Shown one piece after another: positions 48,667 through 60,614 of a DNA stretch of 64,000 nt. The notes beneath the pieces are model-generated. The model was not told the origin of the DNA and did no database searches. It worked only from the letters and a program-made list of their open reading frames with translations. The first letter of the stretch is position 1. The number at the start of each line of letters is the position of its first letter. This DNA comes from Dermatemys mawii (taxonomy: Eukaryota > Chordata > Testudines > Dermatemydidae), in contig ML677335.1 in assembly GCA_007922305.1 (NCBI GenBank), positions 17,229,096-17,293,095 of the forward strand, read 5' to 3'. The position numbers and the translations under genes were made by a program.

Positions 48667-50675
48667 ATGACTCCACGTGCCATGCCTCCTCGCAATAGGC
48701 GATCCCCAGCATGGAGCAATAGTGAGGTGCTGGACCTCATCAGCTGTTGGGGAGAAGAGGCTGTTCAGTCTCAGCTGCGGTCTAGCCGCAGGAATTTTGA
48801 CACCTATGGGCAGATATCACGGGCCATGGCAGAAAGAGGCCATGAGCGGGACACTCTGCAGTGCTGTGTTAAGGTAAAGGAGCTTAGGAATGCGTATCGC
48901 AAAGCCCGCGAGGCAAACGGCCGCTCCGGGGCAGCCCCGGTGACTTGCAGATTTTATAAGGAGCTGCACATGATACTTGGTGGTGATCCCACGGTCACTC
49001 CATCGACCACCACGGACACTTCCCAGCCCACCAGTGAAGGGGGGGGTGAGGAGGAGGACGAAGAGCAGGAGGATGAAGAAGAGGAGGAGGATGAGGACGA
49101 GGCAGCAGCGACCCAGGGCACGGAGGAGTCCCTGGACGCATGCAGCCAGGAGCTCTTCTCAACCCAGGAGGGCAGCCAGCCACAGCGTCCGGCGGTTGCA
49201 GGGGCCAGCTCAGCAGCGGATTGCGGAGGTAAAGCTGCTTTTCTATGGGGAAGGCTGGCAGCTTGGGGTGGAAAGGGATGAGGGGGGCATTCCACCTGGA
49301 GCTCTTCTCAAGCCAGGAGGAGGGCAGGGGGGCATGCAGCCAGGAGCTCTCCTCTAAAGCCAGGAGGAGGGCGGCCAGCCACAGTATCCAGCGGTTGCAG
49401 GGGCCAGCTCAGCAGTGCATTGCGGAGGTAAAGCTGCTTTTCTATGGGGAAGGCAGGCAGCTTGGGGTGGAAAGGGATGCTTGCATGCTTGCCTACATGT
49501 GGAATAGAGCATTGATGTAGTCTATCACATCGCAGTAGTCATCATCAGTAATCTCTTCAAAGGTCTCAATAAGAGCACTTGCAATGCGCCTGCGCAGGTT
49601 TCCTGGGAGAGCCAGCGTGGTCCCCGTCCCGGTCCCGGTCACTAGTCCCTGCCACTGTGCTACAATGGGTGGGGGGAGCATTGCTGCACATAGGCAAGCT
49701 GCATATGGCCCTGGGCGGAAGCCGCATCTTAATAAAATCCCTTCCCTTTGCTTCTCAGTGACTCGAAGCAACGAGATATCTTCCAGGACAAACACCTACG
49801 GAGAATGTTGGAACAGTGTTCAGAGTAGGGCTCCTGCCACTTACCGGCACTCCCCACCCCCTCCCCTGCCACAGCTTTTCAGGGCAGGGAAGAAATCCTT
49901 CCCCCTGCCTGCTGCTCACACTGTGGCTCCTGCAACGTACCGGCACTCCCCACCCCCTCCCCCGGCACAGCTGTTCTTGGCCAGGGAAAAAATCATTTCC
50001 CTTGCCTCTGGAGTCCACTCACCATGGCAGGGGCTCCGTTGCTGTATCTGTGCTGTGTGCGGGACAGGCAAACGGGGAATGCGGGGGAATGATAGGCATG
50101 TCTGCTCTTTACAAGGGAACCACTGTTAAATGTATCTTTTTATTTTAGAAGGGTCGTCCTTCACCCCTTCGCCATCGCTCTTATCAACAGCTGAGAGGCT
50201 CAGGCGACTGAGGAAGCGGCCACGAAGGAGCAAAGAGGATCTTGTACAGCAAGTAACGCAACAGGCTGTAACGGAGAATCGAGTTGCACAGAGGTGGAGG
50301 GAGAATGAGAGCAAGTTGAGGAAGAAGGCGCGGAAGGAGAACGCGATTCACCGCCGGAAAAGCACCGACAAGCTGCTCTCATTACTGCAGCTTCAATTGC
50401 AGACTATGCAGCGGCTTGTCACCCTTCAGGAGGAGAAGCTCCGCACTCACCACCCCAATTATCGTTTGCCCCAACTCCCTTCCCCTTCTTTGCCTCTGTA
50501 CCCTCCAGGCCACTATCATCAGCCAAATGGTTATCACCATCCACAGCTGCCTCCAACCCCTCTGTCTTCACCGGACAACCCCCAGATCCCAGACCATTAT
50601 CCACTGCAGTCTACCCCTAATAACATGCCTTACTGCCCTCCGCAAATGGGGTTCGGGGGGACATGGCCACTGTGA
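48667..50675 (+). CDS. Harbinger Myb/SANT-like DNA-binding protein (two exons)
   Basis: Exon 1 (48667-49228) and exon 2 (50149-50675) join through gcggag|gtaaag and tattttag|aaggg into 362 codons with no stop. Residues about 15-105 form a Myb/SANT-like (trihelix) domain: 'PAWSNSEVLDLISCWGEEAV', then 'VKVKELRNAYRKAREANGRS', then 'FYKELHMILGGD'. An acidic run of Glu/Asp follows. Exon 2 has a basic helix ('LRRLRKRPRRSKEDLVQQV') and a coiled-coil-like stretch ('STDKLLSLLQLQLQTMQRLV'), then a Pro/Tyr-rich tail. In Harbinger elements this protein binds the ends and brings the transposase to DNA. The start at 48667 is chosen over the upstream 48658 codon as the first ATG in the family-like context. 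Confidence 0.82.
49229..50148 (+). repeat. Intron of the Myb-like gene, with duplicated exon end and donor
   Basis: The last 80 or so bases of exon 1 with its donor (ending gcggaggtaaagctgctttt) recur near 49365-49450. A second internal repeat, 'taccggcactccccacccc', appears at about 49843 and 49938. No separate gene is present; the long frames here are by-products. Confidence 0.7.
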
Positions 50676-50910
50676 GGGCACTGGAGACTCAGAGACCCAG
50701 ACATACTCCGATCTCTGACTGACCCCATGACACCCCCATTGCACCTCCCCCGGCTTCTCCTTCACATGCATCACAATATTTTCTTTCAGCAACCGAAGTA
50801 CCTGTTCAATACATGAATTGTCTTCTTAATAAATTGGTTTATTTATTAAGTGTACATACATTATTACAGGCTACAGAAAAGCAAATGCCTGTTCCTGTTA
50901 AAAGAATGCT

Positions 50911-50932
50911 CCCTCCCTCCCTCCCTCCCTCC
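50911..50932. repeat. (CCCT)n microsatellite
   Basis: Five tandem CCCT units between the two Harbinger genes, in the shared 3' region of the converging transcripts. Confidence 0.8.
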
Positions 50933-50946
50933 ATCTGCACCACACT

Positions 50947-52188
50947 TTAGAACTGGCTTTCAGCCTCAAAATGCTCCCTCAAGGCTTCCCTGATCCTAAC
51001 AGCCTCACGCTGGTCCCCTCCAAGAACCCTGCTCTCTGGCTGGGCAAATGTGGCCTCCAGGCGTTGAACCTCTGAGGACCATGCCTGAGTGAAGCCTTCG
51101 CCCTTCCGCTCACAAAGATTATGTAGGGCACAGCATGCGGAAATAACCGCGGAGATACTACCCTCAGCCAAGTCTAGCCTCCCATAAAGACAGCGCCAGC
51201 GCGCCTTGAGACGCCCAAAAGCACACTCCACAGTCATTCGACAACGGCTAAGTCTGTAGTTGAACCTTTCCTGATTGCTGTCCAGGCTCCCTGTGTAGGG
51301 TTTCATGAGCCAGGGCATTAAAGGGTAAGCAGGGTCACCAAGAATCACTATGGGCATTTCCACTTCCCCCATGGGGATCCTCTGGTCTGGGAAAAAAGTC
51401 CCGGCTTGCAGCTTCATGAACAGGCCGGTGTTGCGGAAGATGCGTGCGTCATGCACCTTTCCAGACCAGCCAGCGTTAATGTCAATAAAATGCCCACGGT
51501 GATCCACAAGCGCCTGGAGAACCATGGAGAAGTACCCCTTTCGGTTAACGTACTCCTCAGCTAGGTGGGCGGGTGCCAGAATAGGTATATGGGTCCCATC
51601 TATCGCCCCTCCACAGTTAGGGAAACCCATTTCTTCAAAGCCAGCCACGATGTCATGCACGTTATCCAGAGTCACGATTTTTCATAGCAGGATGCGATTA
51701 ATGGCCCTGCACACTTGCATCAGCACAACTCCAACGGTCGACTTTCCAACCCCAAACTGGTTGGCCACCGATCGGTAGCTGTCTGGTGTAGCCAGCTTCC
51801 AGATCGCGATAGCCACCCGCTTCTCCACCGGGAGGGCAGCTCTCAGTCTGGTGTCCTTGCACCGCAGGGCAGGGGCGAGTTGAGCACACAGTCCCATGAA
51901 AGTGGCTTTTCTCATTCAAAAGTTTTGCAGCCACTGCTCGTCATCCCAGACTTGCATGACGATGCGATCCCACCACTCAGTGCTCGTTTCCCATGCCCAG
52001 AAGCGGCGTTCAACAGCCGTGAGCATGTCCGTTAATGAGACAAGAAGCTTCGTGTCAAACGCATTCACCGCTTCGATCTCGTCTTCAGACTCATCACTGT
52101 CATCCTGCATGTCAAGGAATAACTCCACTGCACACAGAGATGTGCTGGCGACAGTCGTCAGCATGTTCCTCAGCAGTTCTGGATTCAT
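50947..52188 (-). pseudogene. Harbinger transposase (DDE_Tnp_4 type), two in-frame TGA codons
   Basis: One continuous frame of 413 codons from ATG (52186-52188) to TAG-type end at 50947, interrupted only by TGA at codon 91 (51916-51918) and codon 169 (51682-51684). The N-terminal part is acidic and helical. A helix-turn-helix-like part follows ('KLATPDSYRSVANQFGVGKS'), then the catalytic core: D197 ('GGAIDGTHIPI'), D285 ('VILGDPAYPLMPWL') and E321 ('CRMTVECAFGRLKARW'). The D-D-E spacing is normal. No frameshift is present. It would excise and reinsert the element if intact; as it stands it cannot make a full protein. Confidence 0.85.
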
Positions 52189-52394
52189 TGCAGCACTCGA
52201 CAATGGAAGACGGAGCGTGCCTTGCTGAAACCCTTGAAAGATGGCGCCGGAGGTGGAAGGAAACACAGGGATTGCTGGGATATGCCAAAAAGCATCATGG
52301 GTAGTTCAAACAGGATATAGAATGCCCCGCAAGTGACGCCCCCCCTACCACAAGGCATTGCGCCAGATCAGGAAGAGGTGTACTGTGGGATACA

Positions 52395-52558
52395 TGCCCT
52401 AATGCGCTGCTCTTAATGCCGTATTAAGTGCCGCAAATGTGGCCATGCTATAACGCTGGAGCATCTCAGTGTGGACATACAATAGCGCTATTATTATTGC
52501 TGTATAAGGCGACCGCTATAACCGATAGCGCTATAATCTTGTAAGTGTAACCATACCC
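52395..52558. repeat. Harbinger right terminal region with palindromes
   Basis: Words such as caatagcgctattatt, cgctataaccgatagcgc and gctataacgctgg mirror the left terminal region. The end, gtgtaaccataccc, is the inverted terminus. Confidence 0.6.
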
Positions 52559-53639
52559 TGAGGAGCAAATCCTGTTGCCTTCTCTATAGGAGTGGAGTGC
52601 CTCCGGTAGCAGAACTTGTGAGGTTCTGCTGATGTCCTAGCTTGTTTCTGCCTAGCTGTGGGGCCCAGCTGGAGAGACTGAGGAGGCTGAATTACTCCTT
52701 CCCCAGAGGCAGAGATTTTCGCTAATGCTTGTCCTTTTACTATTGGCTTTTCTGACATGCTGGAATCCTCAATGCACTTCTCTTGATTGCCTTTTAAATC
52801 AGATACATAGTACTGAAGGGATTAACCTGCATTGCTCCTGCCAGTTGCAGGAACAAAGACTCAACAATATGAATCTGAAAGCTCACATGAATCAATCAAT
52901 CGATCAATCAAGGTGGCCTGCTTACAACACCCTGCTACTAATGCCCTCATTAAATGAAATAATTCCATCTGGGTCTGGCTCTGCTGTTTGCCTGGTTCAA
53001 ATTTTGCTAAAAGTTTCTAGAAATTATAATTACATTTGCACAATAATGTAAAGTAATATTACTTGGGCCCTTGGCACATAGTAGAGATTTCTTTAACCAA
53101 GCACACAGAGGATCAACAAGAATCACCTTAATACTCCAACAAGAACACCCAGAATTTTATTTGTAAGGCACATAGGGCATTGACTGAAACAAGTTATATT
53201 AAAAATCAAACAAACAAAAAACTACCACACAAACACAGAGAGAGACCATTCTTAAAGCTTAGCAAATAAAACCCCCATATGGTCAGCCCTCCTCCGTCTT
53301 CCGGGTAAGAGCTAGAAGGTGCTTTCTAGGAACTCATAAGACAATTCATCCAATATAGGGTGTACATACATGTACTGAGTGAGGACACCAACCAGCATGC
53401 TAATACCGGCTCAGCGAGTGCAGCTGTAAAGAACCCCACAAAATCTGTTCACACCAGCAGAACTCTAAGTGTTGGTCCTAATCCAGAGGCAAAAGAAATG
53501 GGCACATTCTGAAATAAACTAAACTGTGGCTGAGCATCCCATGTCCTGTAAGGTGGATAGAAATAGGGGTAGTTGGGAAGCAAGATTTCCATTTTGTGAA
53601 AAAATTTGAGGTTTTGAAATTTGTTTCCATTACATGAAG

Positions 53640-53970
53640 AAATGAAACCAAGAACTTTCTTGATACCGTAAAGGACTGCTTCTTGGAGCAGCTAGTCCTG
53701 AAACACACAAGAAGAGAAGCAATTCTTGATTTAGTCCTAAGTGGAGCACAGGATCTGGCCCAATAAGTGATTATAGCTGGACCGTTTGGTAATAGTGACC
53801 ATAATAGAATTAAATTTAACATCCCTGTGGTGGGGAAAACACCACAGCTGCCCAAGACTGTAGCATTTAATTTCGGACAGGGGGACTACACAAAAAATGA
53901 GGAGATTAGTTAAACAGAAATTTAAAAAGATATAGCACCAAAAAGTGAAATCCTGGGGCATTGGATAAGG
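53640..53970 (+). mobile_element. CR1 LINE fragment (endonuclease to RT junction), forward
   Basis: It shows the CR1 words 'gactgcttcttggagcagc', 'caattcttgatttagtcc', 'taatagtgaccataatag' and 'aaaacaccacagctgcccaa' on the + strand. A short internal CR1 piece with no 3' tail. Confidence 0.7.
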
Positions 53971-53974
53971 GCCA

Positions 53975-54345
53975 GAGGGTCTCAGGGGGCAGTCAGGGGA
54001 GCAGGAACGAGGAGTTGGATAGGGTGTGGGATTCCCAGGAGGCCTGTCAGGGGGTGGGAGTGTGGCTAAGGGTAGGGCCAGTCAGGGGACAGGGAGCAGG
54101 GGAGTTGGATAAGGGGTGGGATCCTGGAAGGTGATTAGCAGCAGTGGGGTCTCTGGAGGGGGCGGTCAGGGGACAAGGAGCAGGGGAGCTTAGAGACGGT
54201 GGGGTCTTGGTGTGAGTGTTTAGGGGCAGGGATCTCTGGAGGGAGTAGTCAGGGGACAAGAATCGGGGGGGTTGGATGGGTTGGGAGTTCTGAGGGGGGC
54301 AATCAGGGGTAGGGAAGTGGGAGGGGGATGGATGGGGGCGGGGTC
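53975..54345. repeat. G-rich imperfect tandem repeat
   Basis: Units of about 60-75 bases built on 'cagtcaggggacagggagca', then 'ggggagttggataaggggtggga'-like text, repeat five to six times with variation. It merges on the right into MITE-like text ('cccgatgtggccctcagg'). This is a typical G-rich core of a reptile DNA-element repeat. Confidence 0.55.
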
Positions 54346-56524
54346 AGGCTGTTTTGGGAGGCACAGCCTTCCCTACCCAGCCCTCCATACAATTCTGAAC
54401 CCCGATGTGGCCCTCAGGCCAAAAAAGTTTTCCCACCCTTATATAAGGGTATCAGTTCTGGGCCAACACCATCACTTACCTAGTTCTGAGAGATGCATGT
54501 ACTATCCAGGTGACTGACGGACAGAATCATTAAGATTCTTAGCTCCATTCACAAGCACAACTGTCATTATCTCAGTCCTAAAAACCCATGCTGTAGGGAT
54601 CTGAAAGACCCTTACTATCCAGGAAATAATTCTCAATAAGAACCAAAAAAAAACAAAACAAATTGCACGAAGCCTGAAATAAGGCATCTTCTATGGATTA
54701 CTGCCCTAATCTCCCATCCTATAATCTCTTTACATGGCAAGGTTCCCAAAAAACCCAACACAAATAAAGGACACAAAAGCCATTAGACTGCCTGCTTACT
54801 CTCAAAAATTGGACATGCTGACCCTCTTTTACAGTACATCTTCCACTTGTTACCGCAAAAGCAGCTTTACCCATGTTAAATTGTATGTCCAATTTTTGTC
54901 AGTTTAGCTGCACCCTGAGAGAGAGCAGGGATTTGCACTTCTTAATCTTCAGGATTTAAAAAAAGAAAAGTCATGGAAGATGAAATTGATCTCTCTTACC
55001 ACTTTCAAGCAGGAGAAACAGCAATTCACACTCTGCCAGCACCACCAAGCAGGGAGCTCTAATTACACACTCATAATAAGCATCAGAAGCAAAGGCACTA
55101 TGCATTCCCTGCAAATTATTTTTATTCATAAATAGGTGGCAAAACAAAGAAACCACAAACTCACGTATACATAATTTTGCTTCAGTTCTCTCAGCCCTTC
55201 CTTCCGTCTCCAGTTCTCAGGCTGACTCCACCTCAGGTGATTCATTGTGAGAAGTATAGTATAGTTACAGGTAATCAAAATGCATTCATTACTTAACAGC
55301 AGCAGTTATGTTTTTCTTTCATCTCATTGGGTGTGTGAAGATGGGAATGCAGTCTGTCCTCTCTTATCTCTGACTCTTATCAGACTGACTGCATCAAACT
55401 TTTGGGATTATTTGAAAAATCTCCTTTCTGATTATTTTTTATGAATTTTTACAAACGTTCACTAAGAAATGATAAGATGTAATTAAAACAAATTATGATT
55501 TTGAAAGTAGAATACAGAGATGAGTGACATGTAATTATAGAGTGATATAAAATTATTCCATAAAAAGATACAGGGTATGAAATTGTGGCTCTGCCTATGA
55601 AAATCAATGACAAAATGCCCATTTACTTCAGTGGGGCCAGGATTTCATACATGGTATTAGGGAAATGATGTACAACAACAATTTCTGAGATGGCCACGTA
55701 GCATTATAATTATTATTTTTATTCCTTTGAATAGTAAGAATGTCCCATATTTTAATTAACCAAGTGATCATAGAAGAAGCATAGGGATTATGATCCTGAA
55801 CAGCATTGGAATGTCTTGCAGCTATAAGGAAAAAACAAAGATGAACTGCTCTCCTCTTAGGAATGACATTGTCAACAGGACTACGGATATTTTCAGTTGT
55901 ATGGGAAAATCCATCTGCATATTTGCTCACTTTTTACCAAATTTGTATGGAACTACAATCTCACAATATTTTTAAAGGATCTGTGAGTAGACTTACAGGT
56001 ACAGTATCTCTCTGAATCAATTCAGATCAGTCATGTAATCTAGGTGGAGGCAAGTAGCTTCTCTGTAATGGCTTGCATTTGGTGTTCAAGTGGTAGTACA
56101 TAAAGATGATTTCGAATTGTCTCGAGATGTTTCCTCAGGATTTAAAATTAAATTCAACAGGGATATTAATATCCAACTCCTGAATATTTATATCGCCTTC
56201 ATGCTGGGGGTTCTGAGCTTTCAAAAGTGTTGCGCAGATTTTAGAAGAGCTACTTCTATCATGAGGTATATTAACTGGTATTATCGCAAAGCTTGATAGG
56301 CACCTGATCATTAATCGTTGACCTGTAAAAATATGAAAGTTTGGAAGCCTTGAAAGAAAGGTGCATCTCTGAAATTCTTTTGTATCCTTAAATTGACCAA
56401 ATAAATTATGTGACATTCTACAAAGAAATCTAGTAAAGCCACCAAGATCCCAACCTTCATACAAGGATTCACAGTCTCCCAAGAGTATCAAGAAGGTTAT
56501 TGCATAAGGTGGACAAAGGGATCT

Positions 56525-57050
56525 TCCCTTGAGGATCCCAGAGCCTGGGCTACAGCCCGAGCCTGAACATTTATACTACAACTTTATAGCCCCACAGCCA
56601 GAGCCCGAGTCAGGTAATGGGCCAGGTGAGAGTGTTTTATTGCAGTACAGACATACCCTTGAGTAAGGCCTAAAGAGAGAGTCTCTGTCTTAGAGTAATT
56701 AATTCTAAAGCCAGAATTAGCTTTAGACTGAATCCCTGATCTACACTGGGGGTGGGCAGGTGGGGGTGGGGGTGGAATCGACCTAAGATACACAGCTTCA
56801 GCTACGAGAATAGTGTAGCTGAAGCTGACACATTTAGATCGACTTACCATGGCATCTTCATGGCACTGAGTCAACTGCTGCTGCTCCCCCGTCGACTCCA
56901 CCTGCTCCTCTCGCAGCGGAGGAGTACAGGAGTCAATGGGAAAGCACTTGGGGATCAATTTATTGTGTCTAGACTAGACACGATAAATCAACCCCAGATA
57001 GATTGATTGCTACTCACGGTGGGTAATGTAGACATAACCAAAGAGTCTGC
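56525..57050. repeat. Two adjacent MITE-like repeats
   Basis: The left part (56525-56660) has 'ggctacagcccgagcctga' and 'cagtacagacataccctt'. The right part (56740-57050) has 'ctgatctacactggggg' and 'ggtgggtaatgtagacataa'. Each has the edge words of short hAT-like MITEs. No duplication was confirmed. Confidence 0.4.
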
Positions 57051-58220
57051 CCTGCTTCAGTGTATTCCAGAGGTTCTGAGGTTCATGGGAAAAAGAAATA
57101 TATTAACATATCACCCAATCTATCTTCAACTTCTCACAGTGCAAAGCTGTGGTGAGAAAGAACATGCTGTCAAGATCTGTCATATGGAGAAAAAGAATAC
57201 ACTGGAAAGTCATCATTCATGTTTACATAAAGGAAGCCATGCACTAGCTATTTGACTATGAGAGAGAATGGGGCCTTCTCATGATAAAGTAACTTGGGAG
57301 TAACAACATTTTTCAGAACTGGGATTTGACTGCTCCATTGGAGGTTGAGGAAGATATGAAACAAATGTGAAATTGAGAATAAAAGTTGATGGCGAGTCGC
57401 ACTCACTGTAATCACTGAAGAAATGCACAGACAATTTTTCTTAATGTAAAACTGCGAAGAACTAAGCTAGGTTTAAAACACAGTGATAAAATTATTAGGA
57501 TGACTGCAGGTCACTTTAAATTACAACTATTTCTATTGATCATTGCTAACTATTTGTATTAATCACAATTCAATACATACAGCAACCACAGCAGCAGCAG
57601 CTCCTCAAGGAGACAGACCTTCACTGATTGGTTGATGTAGGGTGAGCAAGTCTAAATTGTAATGGGGAGATTGACTTGTAAATCTTGCCTAAGTGCTCCA
57701 GGTAGTTAGATAGAAATTACAGGCCCTTTATGTATTCTGCCCTTCCCCAATATGGGGTGGAAAGAGCCAGAACATCCCCTATCCACAAACTAACCAACCA
57801 AAACATTAAAAGAGGATTGTCAACATAAACAGGTAGAATACCCAGGTCCAAGATAGTACTTACTAACTACTCCTCTTCCCTCCTGCCCCTGATCTCTTCA
57901 CTGACTTCTGTTCTCATCTTTATCCAATAGAGACAATTCCCTTTATCTTAACAAGCTAACACACTGTAACTGAGACTCTTCTAGCTCCCAGTAACCTTAA
58001 AAAATGAGCCCTGCAGGAAGATGGGAAAGGAAGCAACTAGCCAATTCTCCAAGGTCTTTGACTGCCATGATTGTGTGCTGGATTCAATAGGAAAATTAAC
58101 ACTAAAGTGTGTTATTTATTGATTCTTTTCGACTTTCTACATCTGCTTTCAGTCATATCCTAGTTAACAAGGTCAAACTTTTTTAATTTTGTTTTCCTGC
58201 ATTTGTTCTACTCAAAACTT

Positions 58221-58259
58221 CTCTCTCACACACACACACGCACACACACACACACACAT
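58221..58259. repeat. (CA)n microsatellite
   Basis: A CT run followed by about 15 CA units with one interruption. Confidence 0.9.
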
Positions 58260-59496
58260 ACGAGGAAACGAGCATCAGCTATATGGTTTGGGTTGAGCAT
58301 ATTATCCTTCTAACAGATGCCTAAAAACCAATGACTCCTCCCACCCCCCAATTCCCCTCAGTTCCTTAAGGTGATTAACCTGTAGACAAGCAGTTGCAAT
58401 GCTTATTGTGCAAGCCTGAATTAAATCTAACTCCTTACGTAATCTAAAACCATTAATCAAAACCCACATTTAAATGGTTGCTGTTCCAACATGTTTCCAG
58501 AGATGGCTTCACAGATTTTTTACAACACACTAATGAAATATTGCCTCTGGGGAAAAACTCTAATGCAAATCATTATCAAAATGACATGTTCATCACAGAA
58601 ATAATTCTCACCTGCAAAACAAAGATATATACTCTTGGATAGATAAAGAGTTCAGTTTCTTAAGTGAGGTGAGTTGGATTTGGATAAACATCTCAAGTGT
58701 CCCACATTGTCATTCACAGTCTCCCTGGGCAACCAGGGCATTTACATATAATAGCCTTTGTGCTGTCTGTTCCATCTTCTATCCACATCATAAAAGTCAG
58801 TAGCAGTACATGTACAGAACTCAAATTTGTCAACTTAAGAGCATGTCCACCTGCAGCAGTAAAATTCAGCACTTTCTGCTTCAGTAAACACAGACTGCTT
58901 TCAACAATGCTAGACAAGAATCTCCCTTTTCGATAAGAAGTATTTGGTATATCTCCCTACACTAGCCGCTAGACGGCAAACAATCTAAAAGAGTATTCCT
59001 GAGTAGAGCTGCTGGAGCATCATTCCTCCTGGAAATTCATCACCTCATTTTCAGAGGTGCTGAGCATCTAATTTCAACTGGAGAGGTGGGCACTCAGCAT
59101 CTCTGAAAAGCAGCAACAAAAATCTTGTTCATCATAGGAAACAGCCTAACAAGGAGAAGAATAGACTATAGGAATGATATTATAGGCCCTTTTCAACCCT
59201 GAGCAGCTAGTCAACGCTTTGGGCCTTGGAGATGTCCCAGTTAGAAGTAGAAATTGATGGAGTCTAGTATTTGCTTTGATGCAGTTCTTTTTTAATTTAC
59301 AATGAATGTACAAAGTTCTCTGTCTCCAAGTGCAAGTGGAATCAAATAGCAGAAAACAGCTGCTTTTGCTCACCACACCAAAAGCACTCTTAGAAATCAG
59401 CCCAGACACCTCTTCCCAGGATTTTTCCTGAGCCAGCAACCATGTTTTCAGCTGACTCTTCAGGCTGTGTTCCCCTCTCTGTTTGTTCTTGATTGG

Positions 59497-59549
<53 letters not shown>

Positions 59550-59550
59550 A
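59497..59550. repeat. (CT)n(CA)n compound microsatellite
   Basis: A long CT tract with one TT interruption, then about eight CA units. Confidence 0.9.
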
Positions 59551-59990
59551 AATACTGAGCTAAAATCTCCCAGGCAGGTTCACACCTCCCTTTTGTCTTA
59601 TGTGGGGGCCTATGCTTATAGTTATGTTAACTGAAGGGTGAGTTCATAGCTACTAATCTCAATGGGGTTTTACCTCAAAATATAATTGATTTTTCCTATT
59701 GTACATGGAGCACATCTGTGTACTCAGTGATAAGCAATTTAGAAATGCTGATTCTATTGGGAGTTGGGGGCCTAAATGCCTGTGTGAATCTGGGCCAAAG
59801 AGATTAGATTGAATAGAATTATATATTCAGTCAAAGTAACAAAAAACCCACAAATCCATGCAAAACAAAGGGTGGCCTGGGAATAGGGTCTCGGGAACAG
59901 ACATCTCCTGCAGAGGAGCCAAGTGGTAGACAATCAGTACTTTTAAAAATACACTCAGGACCAGTGTAAGCCATGAACAGTTTGCAGATC

Positions 59991-59996
59991 TTTATT
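59991..59996 (-). terminator. Candidate polyadenylation signal of the second lipase
   Basis: TTTATT on the + strand is AATAAA on the - strand, about 385 bases past the stop at 60381. It is the first canonical signal I saw downstream. Confidence 0.45.
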
Positions 59997-60380
59997 GTTT
60001 CATCCCAATGATAGCGAGGTTTGGGGACAGGAGTGCTTCTGCCATTTCTGAACAGCAGACAGAGTACTGATCAGCACGTCTACACACACACACTCAGCAC
60101 TGGATTCTCTTCTGCCTTCCATAGCATGAGTGAAGTTACAGGGATTCTTTGAGAAATGTAGCTTTGTTTCCTGAAGTGATGCTGTAGTTACTGAAAATCA
60201 CCAGCAGGATAAAAAATGATAACAACAAATGTAGTGAAAATACAGCCACTCATAGTAAATCATCAGTAGAAGGGTTAAATTTTTTATAAAAAGGAAAATA
60301 GGCCTCTTTCCATATACAGAGAAAATAAACTTCATCAGCGGAATCCATCGTTAACCCAAAGCATGGCTATTGGGTGTGGT

Positions 60381-60614
60381 TTATGGATGTTTTTCCATTA
60401 GGTCAATGATTTCATTGTACATGCGCAGCGGCGCATCCAGGCCCCAGATGAAATCCAGATGTGCCCATTCAGGAATGTTTTTGTAATGAACAAGATTAAT
60501 AATTTGAGGACGTAAAATATTAGTATCTTTCAAGTCTGCAAGCAAGTCTTGGCCACCAGTCCATATTGCAGTTGGCACTCTCATATCTTTTATCTTGTAT
60601 AAAGGAGGGGTGGC
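60381..60614 (-). CDS. Second lipase, last coding exon
   Basis: The acceptor is ctgtttttcag. There are 77 codons and a TGA stop. It starts '[20 protein letters not shown]' and ends 'MEKHP'. Confidence 0.93.
   Translation of the reverse strand, partial: ATPPLYKIKDMRVPTAIWTGGQDLLADLKDTNILRPQIINLVHYKNIPEWAHLDFIWGLDAPLRMYNEIIDLMEKHP

Larger units (their letters stand above)
48199..52558. mobile_element. Harbinger DNA transposon, 4.36 kb, both genes present
   Basis: The termini are inverted (left GGCCATGGTTACACTGGCA; right, read inward, GGGTATGGTTACACTTACA). TGA flanks both sides (48196-48198 and 52559-52561), fitting the 3-bp duplications of PIF/Harbinger elements. Inside are the two genes typical of the superfamily: a Myb/SANT-like DNA-binding protein on + (48667-50675, two exons) and a DDE transposase on - (52188-50947). 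They converge tail to tail. Both terminal regions are packed with copies of the palindrome AGCGCT. The element is almost intact and lies between LIPM and the second lipase. Confidence 0.88.
52559..60380. other. Intergenic region 3' of the second lipase
   Basis: It holds a CR1 fragment, a G-rich tandem-like block, two MITE-like repeats and CA/CT microsatellites (listed separately). I see no exon. 54520-56520 and 57060-58220 have nothing I recognise. Confidence 0.55.

Noticed and set aside
49584..50129. 181-codon open frame within the Harbinger element
   Set aside because: It lies in the intron of the Myb-like gene and includes a tandem repeat; the spliced frame explains the region better.
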